Positions 25,021 through 34,734 of a DNA stretch of 64,000 nt are shown here, piece by piece. A program made the translations under genes and the position numbers. Source of the stretch: Bradysia coprophila (lineage: Eukaryota > Arthropoda > Insecta > Diptera > Sciaridae); contig NW_023503481.1 in assembly GCF_014529535.1 (NCBI RefSeq), positions 186,001-250,000 of the forward strand, in the 5' to 3' direction. The notes beneath the pieces are model-generated. The model was not told where the DNA came from and did not search any database. It saw nothing but the letters and a program-made list of their open reading frames with translations. Numbering within the stretch: the stretch's first letter is position 1; each line of letters opens with the position of its first letter.

Positions 25021-25154
25021 CAAAGTATGAAAAAGCTCGCCGCTTTTAAATTATAAGAAAACGAGTTCGAGACTGACCCTAAATATTAGGGGTAATCAGT
25101 GTTTTGTCCTCTTTTTTTTCACCGGGGTTATTTTGGTAGTAGTTATTTTGTCTC

Positions 25155-25780
25155 GTCGATATTTTATTGGAGTAATTTTAACCTAGAGCCATCGGTGGGT
25201 ATGACGCTTAAAGTTTCGACACGCAACAGGAAATACGTCACAAATATGATTTTGGAGTCATAGCAATAATGACATTGTATCATATCACTGCTTCGTAGAT
25301 GTAAGCGTCACCTCCACCTTCCCTCTTCTTCCGATCGAATTTCCATTAAAAATTAAAACTCTTAAACTCAGCCGAAAGACAAGGGCAAAACACTTAAAAC
25401 GATCATAACTCCCAAATGAGCGACATATTTGAAAAATCCTAAAACTCGTGTCGACATTGTCGACTCGACAAGACACCCTATAAACTTTGAGGGTTCTTTT
25501 GAAAAAGTACTTACAATACTCTCTCGGTGTGTTTGGGACTAAGCCTGTCTTGCCCATTTCTTTTCTCTATACTTATTGAAGAGTATAACCTGAAGTGAAT
25601 CATAATCCGCCGATCCGTGAAGCAGTCGTCTCTTATTCTATAAAGCAATCGCCTTCTTCTCGTCGTTTCTACCTCTTAACACATTCATTCCTGAACCCAA
25701 TACCATATCTGTATATAGAAATACAGTTAAAACAATGCTCCGATACATCTCGCAATAAGATTGGTTCTTGGTACTTATCA
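25155..25780. other. gene-free stretch
   Basis: An open frame of 90 codons on the minus strand (25,285-25,557) has no recognisable domain. Nothing else is supported. Confidence 0.45.
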
Positions 25781-25990
25781 ATAATTGGAAGCATTTTCCA
25801 GCTGACCTTTTATATGTGCCCTGAAAGGTATTGGTCATTAGAACCCAAAACTACCACCAAAAAAAATTCCTTAATATTTGTGTGCGAGATGATCAAAAAC
25901 CGAAAACATTTCAGATACACTGAAGGTACGTAGTTCTTTCCTGTTGGAAAGGTAATTGTGAGTACTTTCGGGGCAGACAGTGTCTTATTG
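25780..25990 (-). repeat. palindromic repeat family 1, diverged copy b
   Basis: Read on the minus strand it follows the copies at 1.5 and 43.7 kb in order: AATTACCTTTCC, then TTTTCGGTTTTTGATCA, then a TTTTTTTGG-rich segment, then AATACCTTTCAGGGCACATA. Identity is lower than between the other two copies. Confidence 0.6.
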
Positions 25991-26517
25991 GCTTTAAAAC
26001 TCACTTAAACTGGATATGAACTTGTAAAGGTAGCCTCTGTAATCGAAAACCAATATAAACACCAAGAAACTGTTATACCTGATCATTGCTAGTGGCCTCA
26101 AACAGGCTTTGGTAGTGATGCGATGAATGTTCCTTTGAAGAGTAAATTTGGGAGTAAGTTCTTCTACTCGAAGATCTAAACAAACACGGAAAATTTTTCA
26201 TTAAAAAATATTGTTTCTGGAGCATGTAAGGCTGTAAGACTTACATTTTCGATATCGATACACAAACCTCAGTGTAAAATAATAATGAAAAGAAGTTCTC
26301 TTTGTTTTTCGAACGAACTTTCTAGCTGCCATATTTTCTAGCAGCTCAATAGCTTAAAAAGTTCCGAAATCATTAACTTCTATGAAAAATCTTGGAATAA
26401 CGTCCTTCACCTACCCTGACAATTTCAGCCAAATCCATCGAGCAGTTTAAAAGTTTCCAAGGAACTAACTGACTGAGGAACAAAGTCTTTGAGATTACAA
26501 CAGAAAAATCGTTATTT

Positions 26518-26700
26518 GTTCAACGAGTGAAGAAAAGTTGGAAATTGCATTTCGAGGGTGTTGCCTCACCCGAGAAAATGCAATTTCCAACTTTTCTTCC
26601 CTAGTTAAACACAACGTTTTTCACAACAAAGGCTTCCGAAGTGTCAGTGGAGGGAAGAAAATTACTATTTTCTCGCCTGCGTTGTGAAAATGTATTGGAA
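26518..26700. repeat. fold-back repeat family 3, copy c
   Basis: Near-perfect hairpin: GAAAAGTTGGAAATTGCATT and its complement, around a centre with GGTGTTGCCTCACCC. It is followed by CACAACGTTTTTCACAAC and an AGAAAATTACTATTTTCTC inverted pair. It is the best-preserved copy of the family also seen at 4.56 and 8.75 kb. Confidence 0.8.
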
Positions 26701-27059
26701 ATCGTGTCAACTACATATAAGTCACAAATCCGAAAAGTTCACATATTTCCTTACTAATTGCTGATTTAATTATCGCGAACGGAATGAGTAGTCAGACAAC
26801 GATTATTAGTATATTATGATACCGGGGAATATTGCCAGCGTTATACACTCGTGTAAATTACAGAAAACACGAGTGCGGAATGAAATTCAAGAGTGGCTGT
26901 GTAATTCCCTTGACTGAAAGTCAGGGTCTTATGAAAGAAAATACCCTTAAATGTCCGTAACGCTAAGTTCACTTTGATATTTTGAAAATGTTCTACATTG
27001 GCAAAAAACGTTAAATACAGAAAACTTCCGTACACTTGTGGACTCGATAGCTCGAGTAA

Positions 27060-28325
27060 TTCTCTACCGGTTTGCAAAATTTTGGTTTTAATCGACGGAG
27101 AATGAAAATCATGAGGTTAAGTTCGTAGATGGACAATATTGGAGTAATGAGATGGGAGTAATTCTCAAGAGATTTTTTTACTTGTTACCGCGATAACTTC
27201 CATAATTCTTATCCGATTTTCAAAGATTTTGTCTTAATCGACGAAGATTGAAAATCTTAGGGCTGAGTTTGCAGATGGATAATGTTCGAACCACGAGATG
27301 GGAGAAATTCTACACAGACGCTTTCCCTTGTTACCGCGCGATAACTTGAGTAATTTTTACCCGATTTTCAAATTTTTTGTTTTAATTGACAGAGAATGAT
27401 ATTGGATTAGTGAGTTTGGAGTAATTGTAAACATAACTTGTTTACCACGACATTTTTGCAACGGATTTCCAGAAAAATTTCTTATTTGACGAGTAGTGAA
27501 ATTCTGGATTTCTGGTCTAACAATTAAGAAGTACTTCCCAAAAGAGTTTTTGCTTACTTGAGAAACCGATAGCTCGAGTAATTCTCAGAGGCTTCAAAAA
27601 TTAATTTCGACCAGTAGCGTAATTCATGTGGTTAAACTCGAACATTGGAATTTAATTGGACTAGTAATCTGGGATATACGACAATTTTTTTCGTTCCTAA
27701 AATGTTTGAACGAGTGTGAACTTTGTGGCCAGAGCGAAGCGAGGGCCGTAATTCACACGAGTTATATTTTTTCAAGAGGTAGGCAGGAAATACGCCAAAT
27801 TATACTCAGACGCTTTTCCTTGCTATCGTGATAACTTAAGTAATTTTTACCCGATTTTAAGTTCGTAGATGGATAATATTGGAGTAGTGAGGTTGGAGTA
27901 TAATTGTAAACACAACTTGTTACCGCGACATTTTTGCAACGGATTTCCAGAAAAAAAATTATTCGACGAGTAAGTGAATCTGGATTTCTGGTCGAACAAT
28001 CTAGAAGTCTAGAACAATCTTGCTTGCTTGATAACACGATAACTCGAGTAATTCTCAGAGGCTTCGAAAATCGCAGATTTGAAAATATTAAGTGTTTTCG
28101 ACCAGTATCGTAATTCATGTGGTTAAATTCGAACATTGGACTTTATTGGACTGGTAATCTGCGATATACGACAATTTTTGCGTGAAATCGCGTTCTTAAA
28201 AGAAATTTTTCGTTCCTAAAATGTTTGCACGAGTGTGAATTTTGCCAGAGCCGTAATTCACATGAGTTTTTTTTTTCAAGAGGTAAGCAAGAAATGCGCC
28301 ACCTGTTCAGCGCTTTTAGTAGACT
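27060..28325 (+). repeat. tandem duplication of a repeat unit of about 450-480 bp
   Basis: Segments from about 27,345-27,800 recur in the same order at about 27,825-28,300. Examples are GCAACGGATTTCCAGAAAAA, GAGTAATTCTCAGAGGCTTC, GTAATTCATGTGGTTAAA and TTCGTTCCTAAAATGTTTG. A third, weaker partial unit starts near 27,060. The second copy lacks the middle of a GCCAGAGCGAAGCGAGGGCC hairpin tip that is present in the first. Confidence 0.8.
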
Positions 28326-29140
28326 ATATAGGAGACTCAACTTAGGAGTAAGACATCGCTCGCTGGACCTTCAATATGAGTAAAATGAAGCATGTGATGA
28401 CTGCTGTTTTCTGAATAAAAGAGACATCACCTTTTCATGTGACTTTAATTTTGTGATCTCAAACACACCACCTCATTTAAAAATGGTTAGAAAACTAAGG
28501 CTGGAATTATAGAAAAAAAATAGCCAGTCAAGGGACCTGACCCACCCAAGAGGCGGGGCCTAGTATATGCAAGTTAGTATTTCTCGTACTAAATATTCTC
28601 TGGTATCATATAATGTTGTATTGTAGTGGTGGAAACGACCAGCTTATCGACATAATAATGTAGACTTATGAACTCTAGGTAAATAATAATGACGTCACGC
28701 ATAGCACAAAGTACGGTATAACTAATGTTCGATATAATACTCCGAAAAACAGTATTTAATGTCGATATTCACCGCAATACAATAACATTATTAGGCATAC
28801 AGATGACGTCAGTGAAAATTGAATAAAAATTTGTGTCAGCTGTTTTTCAGCTGGTTTCACTTTCCTTCACTTTCGAACGCAAACTTTTCGTGAAAATATT
28901 TTTATTCTTTTTCAAAAATTCACATTGTATTCGAGTGTGTGTAGTCATTTTTCCACATCAAAAATAATGAATTTTTCCGTTGCGCCAATCAATGTAAACC
29001 AAATTATCACAGAATACCAAAAATAAAAAAATAAAAAGAAAATTTCGAATGAATTCTAATCAACAGCTTGAATGTATCATAACACACTCAGCTTCAATGC
29101 GTTAGAAATGATATGAAAAATGGTTTGTGATTCACGTAAA
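28325..29140. other. gene-free stretch, probable 3' flank of the membrane-protein gene
   Basis: It contains CAGTCAAGGGACCTGACCC near 28,525, which recurs (as CAGTCAAGGGTCCTGACCC) beside the retrotransposon fragment at 37.95 kb, and a CAGCTGTTTTTCAGCTG palindrome at about 28,838. No coding exon was found. Confidence 0.45.
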
Positions 29141-29771
29141 TTACGAATATCCAGCTGGTGGGTATGGTGCAGTCGGCATTTGTTTAACATTTATTCCAGG
29201 ACCGACGTGAGGATCCGCTAAGTATGGATTATAAGCTGGTGGATTGACGGAATCGGCATAAAATTGGTTCGGATTAGGATTGTGCGGATAGACTGTAGTG
29301 GTAGTCATGCCCATTGGTTGTTGATTCCATGCTGGCGTATTTGTTGTGACTACTGTTTGTGGCAAATACTGATTGTGCGGTCGACGGAAATTATTCCACC
29401 GTAAGTGTCTGTGGTCAGAAAAATGCTTGTTGGGTTCCGCAGCTATGACTAGGTAAAACAAAATTATTTTTACCTTCGACACAGCCATCCAATACCAATT
29501 AGCAATGCGCAAAGTGCCAGAAAAACACCAAGCATCACCAGACCCACCTTGGGACCAGACCTAAAAGCAACAGTTCGATCAACATTTTGTTTATTTAAAC
29601 GAAAGAAAGCTCTGTTCCAACTTACAGCGTACACCCAAACGTTAAATCACATGATGTTAAGCCGGAACAGTCCCTATCCGAAGTGCATACTTCGTTGTTC
29701 CAAAAGTTTGTTTTTGCAAGTGCACTGCGATACAATATTCCAAACAACAATATTACTACAAAGCGACCCAT
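29141..29771 (-). CDS. small single-pass membrane protein with PPAY tail
   Basis: Three exons join in frame: 29626-29771, 29474-29560 and 29141-29408. They encode 166 residues. Residues 1-19 (MGRFVVILLFGILYRSALA) are a typical signal peptide. The short ectodomain has four cysteines spaced exactly C-x5-C-x5-C-x5-C. Residues from about 54 are a membrane helix (VGLVMLGVFLALCALLIG) followed by a basic stop-transfer CRRHLRW. The cytoplasmic tail is rich in Asn, Pro and Tyr and contains NPPAYNPY, a PPxY motif of the type bound by WW domains, and ends PYPPAGYS. The layout (short Cys-rich lumenal part, helix, PPxY tail) recalls the VOPP1/WBP1-like group, but I cannot claim homology. The ATG at 29,771 is chosen because it starts the signal peptide. 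A possible divergent exon starts about 270 bases away. Confidence 0.82.
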
Positions 29772-30042
29772 AATGTCGACTAACTTGATCAATTACATCA
29801 TCGTCACTGAAATAGCGAATATACAAAATATCCGAGACGATGGTTCAGTCAAGGTTAATTCGCCGTACATTTCACGAACAGTGTGTTTCGCGCAAAATGA
29901 GTAAAGAAAAAAATGAATTCGGAAACCAATTCAATTTCATTTATATGTGATACGATGCCAGTCGGCCAGACTTATATACTCTCAGCTGAGTATAACAGCA
30001 ATATATGTCGATACAGCGAATTATAGACGGACGCCGTTTTTA

Positions 30043-30187
30043 ATGTTTCTGGGAATTCGTCGCATGTTGATAGTGTGTGCGGTTAGTTTATTCGGAGTAG
30101 GAGGTGTGGCTTCGATCGATTTCAGGAACATTACCACAGTAAACATAATACAAGGGACATTTGACGTGACACAAAAAATTATTACGT
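30043..30187 (+). CDS. possible first exon encoding a signal peptide
   Basis: From the ATG at 30,043 the frame gives MFLGIRRMLIVCAVSLFGVG, a plausible signal peptide, then a polar stretch with NITTVNIIQG. It runs to a consensus-like donor GTAAGC at 30,186-30,187. Unspliced, the frame stops immediately. I found no convincing second exon downstream, so this may be a chance open frame. Its position, head-to-head with the membrane-protein gene, would fit a shared promoter. Confidence 0.25.
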
Positions 30188-30189
30188 AA

Positions 30190-30535
30190 GCCAACAATGA
30201 CAATTTTCACCCACCCACCCCACATTACAACAATATCCACCGCAAACAATTCTTTTGTTCTCTTGAACCCAATCAGGCGATTACGTAATCCGATGTGGAC
30301 GCTTGTTTTGATGGTCCTTGATGTCCCTTGGTTTGTGGATGCCTTAGTCCACGAGCTTGCGTAATTTAGCTCTCGTTTAGGTTTTAATATGAAGTTTTTG
30401 TTGTAGGTTGTCGGTGAAACGAAACTATGAAACCTCTTAGGAAATATAAAAGCGGTTTTCCTCCCGGAAAAGCCATATACATGAAAAACTTAGAAGTCGA
30501 GTGTCTAATAGGATCGAAGACATTTATTGTTATCT
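30190..30535. other. gene-free stretch
   Basis: I see nothing supported here. Confidence 0.45.
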
Positions 30536-30537
30536 AA

Positions 30538-31085
30538 TCAAGTAATAGATCTAAAGCTAAGATCATCTGAAAGTCGTTTTTTCTTAGGAACTGACCTACT
30601 GTTACCTTTATTGTTACTACAGTCCAGAAGGCAACCAAGGAACCCAGCTAAGTTCGTAGTGGTTCCAAAGTTCTAGAACAGGAAAGACAGTAGACCATGA
30701 TGATATCACGTATTTCTAAGAACTTACATCTTATGTGACTATTCGTAAGGTAACTCATTCAAAATAGGCTCTTACACTTGCGATCCTACATCTTCCTCTT
30801 TCTAGATACTTGGCATTTTACACGTTTCTGCCTATTTTTTCGATTTACTTCTGGAATTCTGACTTGTTTGAGGTTGCCAGGTGATAGTTCACAGAAATAC
30901 GTAGAGTCAATATGGTCCACTGTCTTCCGCTTTCTAGAACTTTGGAACCACAACGATCTTAGCTGGGCTGCTGGGCTCCTTGTTTCTTTCTGGACTTTAG
31001 TAGTAATAAATTAAATAGCAGGTCAGTTCCTCAGAAAAAACGATTTTTTGATGATCTTGAATTTAGATCTATTACCTGGAGTATG
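30538..31085. repeat. fold-back element with arms of about 190 bp
   Basis: The left arm (about 30,538-30,726) and right arm (about 30,886-31,080) are inverted copies. Both include AATAGATCTAAA, GAACTGACCT and GTGGTTCCAAAGTTCTAGAA or their complements. The spacer is about 160 bases. Related words (GGAACTGACC, TCTAGAACAGGGA) recur at 37.0-37.2 kb. There is no coding capacity; it looks like a MITE or fold-back transposon. Confidence 0.85.
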
Positions 31086-31619
31086 CACTGCCTTACTGTT
31101 TAATGTTTCTGTTGCGACTGTAATTATTTATGAAGTACTTTTGTTTAGATAGTTGAAACAGCTTTATGATTGGTCGTGTATTTTGTCTGATTAGCAAAAC
31201 TAGGTTCTTATGCGCGTTAGGACACTTGATAAAAGTTTTGACGATTGGATGTGCTAGAGGGGTCAAAGTTGTGGAACTATTTTATTGATATGGGGCTTTT
31301 TTCAGAGATTGAGACTAACACTCTCAGATCTAGCCAACTGAAACTATGGAAACCTACGTAGTTTTTCATACAAAAGACAAATACACCATGAGCAGGCCAT
31401 GTCTCTGAGGATGAAATTTGACAGTGATTTTTGTGCGGCGTACAGATGTACGAAGACAGTCAGTCATTTATTAGATTGACTTTGGACAAGTCTTTCAACA
31501 TTGTGATAAGACATTTCATTGGAAGGCAGTGATGCAGTTTAGTTTCAAGATTTATTGATTGCGTCTACATTACTCGATCCGCAAGTAAACGTTTTATGTT
31601 CTTTACATGAAATTTATAA
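31085..31619. other. 3' flank of the first ankyrin gene
   Basis: It contains an AATAAATCTTGAAAC-type segment read on the minus strand just past the ankyrin stop codon, matching the 3' flank of the paralogue at 36.17 kb. No other feature is supported. Confidence 0.5.
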
Positions 31620-32946
31620 TCATTCGACGTAACTTTGAAGGCGTCGCAAAAACGTGTTGTTTTCGTTGATTGTGTCCACGGATTTTTGATACCCACCCAC
31701 GCCACTCGTGCTGCGTTCATTGTAATAGTCAATGATAGAATGCAAATGTTCAGTCGCATACTTTAAAGCGTAGTCAGCGTCTGCACCTTTCCGCAAAAGG
31801 GCGCGGACTGCTCTGTCACGACCTGCGAAAGTACATTCAGTTGAGATAGGCTGTTCGTACTTTTTCTCTAAATTAAGCTTTAAATGATGGAAGGATTGCA
31901 CACACACCCAAAATGAATGATTTAGAGAATTTCATCAAAATCGTCTGTAAGAGAATTACCATCATAAGCGGCATAAATTAACGTCGACCATCCACTATTG
32001 TCCGTTGCATTGATATTGGCTCCATTGTCAACCAGAAGTCTTACGATCTTGGAATTATCGAAAGCAGCAGCAAACATTAAGGGGGTTTTGCCATTGGTGT
32101 CCTTTGCATTGACATCAGCTTCGTTGTCAATCAGAAATTTCACAGTTTCATAGCGCCCTAACCCAAAAGAAAATCTGGAATGATGTCACTTTCATAACAC
32201 ATTTGAATACTCAAATTACCGTTATTAGAAGCCTTCATTAATGCCGTTTTGCCATCTTCGTCTGTAGCATTGATATTAGCACCTTCCTTAAGCAGAAACT
32301 TCACCAGATCAGGGGTATCTGCATGTAAAATAACAAGCCCTTTAAATGACTCAACTCAAAACAGATTTTGACTTGTTGGATTATGATCCGCGCCTTCGTC
32401 TTAAGTACAGTTTCCACTTAAAAAGAGCACTCCGTTTAGCCTCCGTCTACATGACAGTTGTAAAATAGAACAATAAATTCAATTTCCACTCCGTTTGCGT
32501 GACAGTTCTTTTGTTCTATTTTACAACTTTAAGTGGAAACTATACTTTAGGATCACAATCACCAACTCGTCAAAATAAAACATTTGGACAGAGGTGTTTG
32601 GACAAAGAATTTGTATGGGAAAAATAAGAAAAATGAAGAAAAATGACAGCCTCAGGGTGGGCTAAGCCCACATGCGCTCGTATCTAAATTCGGCCATGTC
32701 CCTTGTTTATCTCGGCACATTTTAGACAGAGGCGCATATTCTACTATCAACTTACCATCCAAAGCAGCCTGGATGAAATCCGAATCTGTCTCTTGGTCTC
32801 CATGGACTGAAGGAAAATATATTGTGTGAATTTACAATAACATATCGAATCACCTCTCGAAAACAAAGCTAAGCACGTTTTGAAATCTCACCATTAATCG
32901 CAAATGCTAGACAAACACTCAGAGAAATCAACAAAAAATTATCCAT
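31620..32946 (-). CDS. secreted small ankyrin-repeat protein, copy A
   Basis: Five exons: 32892-32946, 32756-32806, 32220-32318, 31960-32157 and 31620-31822; 201 residues. Each internal intron splits a glycine or valine codon after its first base (phase 1), as in modular genes. Exon 1 encodes a signal peptide, MDNFLLISLSVCLAFAIN. Exons 3-5 encode three or four ankyrin repeats of about 33 residues, with GANINATDEDGKTALMKAS, GKTPLMFAA, GANINATDNSGWSTLIYAA and RALLRKGADA landmarks. The C-terminal 45 residues are not ankyrin-like. Ankyrin proteins are usually cytosolic, so a signal peptide on such a short one is unusual. The divergent neighbour at 34.7 kb has the same exon plan and about 80% or more identity by eye. 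The function is unknown; a secreted binding protein or effector is only a guess. Confidence 0.93.
32400..32545. repeat. fold-back insertion in intron 2 of ankyrin copy A
   Basis: Outer arms AGTTTCCACTTAAA and TTTAAGTGGAAACT and inner arms GTTGTAAAATAGAACAA and TTGTTCTATTTTACAAC form an imperfect hairpin. I did not recognise it in the matching intron of copy B, so it probably inserted after the duplication. Confidence 0.7.
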
Positions 32947-33607
32947 TTTTCAAAAACGGAATGATGACCAACAATTAGTATTGCAAACCGGTTAATTGTT
33001 GAGCCAAGAACAGCCGAATACTACCATACAAAATAAATTTCAGTTTCGGAGCAGAGCCGTAGCTGGACCAAAATTTCAGTGCGGGTGTGCGGCGCCAAGT
33101 CCTTCAAGTTGTTGAAGATTAGTTTAACAACATCATACAACTATTTCAAATGCGAACATACTTTGCACATTACTGTCAATTCCCGATATTCCGAAAAGTG
33201 TAGGCCTGGCCTGTGCCACACCTGGCTACTGCTCTGTTTCCTTGCAACTTACTTTTCGTGGTTTTCGTTCGTTTCTTTCGTTTTATTTGTTCCACACCTA
33301 TTCCACCACATAGAAGTAGCGCTTGTCTTTAAGTTTCCTCAATTCCACATGTGCGTATGAGTGCAACGATTTCTTTTGAAATTCTTTTGTGTGAACGTTT
33401 AACATCTCCCGCAAGTTCTTTTTCCTCAATGAGGAATCTTCATTCCTTTTTGTTTACTGCCATGCAATTAATATAAGTTTCTTATTTCTCCAACTTCACT
33501 TATTTCTCAATAACGAGTATATGGAGAAAGGAGAGAAGTAAGCAAAATGAGAGAAATAAGAAATTTATAATAATGACGGTACGTACTTCTAAATGTGCAT
33601 GGCTGTT

Positions 33608-34268
33608 AATAGTTCGTTTGATCAAATAAAGTTTTTTCATACTTCCAATGATAAAGTTCGTGCTTAGGCACATCAATTATATATTGCGTTTTGTTGCCGC
33701 CTATTTATTCATTCTCTCTCAAAATCATCTACCTTCCCGCATAATTCACTTAGCCACCCGCATAATTCACGTACATTCTGGAACTGGTTACTGAGAGAGA
33801 ACGTTTACAAGTTGTGTTCACCTCGCTTCGCTCTGGCCGCAAACATCGATCTGGATTTTCCTAATAATTTCTTCTCAGTACGATTTTTGCGGGGAAACAC
33901 GTGAATTACGGGTGACTAAGTGAGTTAAGCTTGGATCGCACCCCATTTTGTTTAAGAATCGGTTTATCCGTTTACACGACAATTAAACAAAATCCTGTGT
34001 CAAACAAAATCAAAATAAATTTTGGAGAGAAAACTGTGTACTAAGGTGATAAAATTGAATCGTGTTGAAGTAAAACAGAATGAAAACGGAGAACTTCTTT
34101 GTAAACGGAGCTCATGTCATTCGTGCTTAAGATGAATTTGAGAGAGAATGAATAAATGAAGAAAGGCATCAACAAAACACAATATTTACACCGCATTTGA
34201 GGTGTCTAAATACGAGTTTTATCATTGGAAGTATGAAAAAACTTTATTTGATTAAACGAACTGTTCAA
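33608..34268. mobile_element. element with inverted termini of about 130 bp, between the ankyrin genes
   Basis: The left terminus (about 33,608-33,735) contains GATCAAATAAAGTTTTTTCA and ATTCATTCTCTCTCAAA. The right terminus (about 34,130-34,268) contains the complements TGAAAAAACTTTATTTGATT and TTTGAGAGAGAATGAAT. The centre includes a family 4-like segment (33.69-33.93 kb) with the CACCTCGCTTCGCTCTGGCC motif. No protein is encoded. It sits in the 1.8-kb space between two divergent paralogous genes. Confidence 0.7.
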
Positions 34269-34734
34269 AAAAAAAAATTATGTCGAAACGTAATGATTAA
34301 ACGAAATAATTATCGCCAGGACCTTTTGTTGAACTCTTTATCACAAAAAGTAATTGCTGTTAGGGTAGCCATACCTATAGATTACTATGAGTGTGTCTTA
34401 TACGTGATTATATTGTCATAAGCGCGTGGTAGTGATAACATCCCATAAAGACGTAAATATGCAGTGTGTTTTGTAAGATTGGGCCAGCTGAAAAACAGCT
34501 GCAGCAAATTGCATCACCTACATGAATGGGTTCAGCTGTAACCAAACATTGGCGCAACTACCCTACGATATCGTAGGGTCAAAACTTCAACAAAATGCTA
34601 TATACTGGCATTACGTTCTATAATTTCATAATTCACGAAGCGATTCCTCCAAAACGACATTCATTTTGTAGCGAAATATTCGACTGATCTGACCGGTTTG
34701 CAATATCAATTGTTGGTCATTCTGTTTTTGAAAA

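Larger units (their letters stand above)
23152..25152 (+). mobile_element. satellite-bearing composite element, copy E1
   Basis: A 2.0-kb unit with related motifs at both ends in inverted orientation: TCAAAATAACCCCACCAAAA on the left, and GGGGTTATTTTGG plus GTTATTTTGTC on the right. Inside, in order: a 19-bp satellite array (23.24-24.77 kb); a spacer with CGACTGTAATTG and ATCGCAAATGCAAATAC; the words GCGCCGCAGGCCGTGAAGAA; and a GC-rich block of nested palindromes (24.90-25.02 kb). The same order of parts is present, inverted, at 55,092-56,552. No transposase or other protein is encoded; open frames are confined to the satellite. It resembles a non-autonomous DNA element or a fold-back element that has captured or amplified a satellite. 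I do not know a named family for it. Confidence 0.75.
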
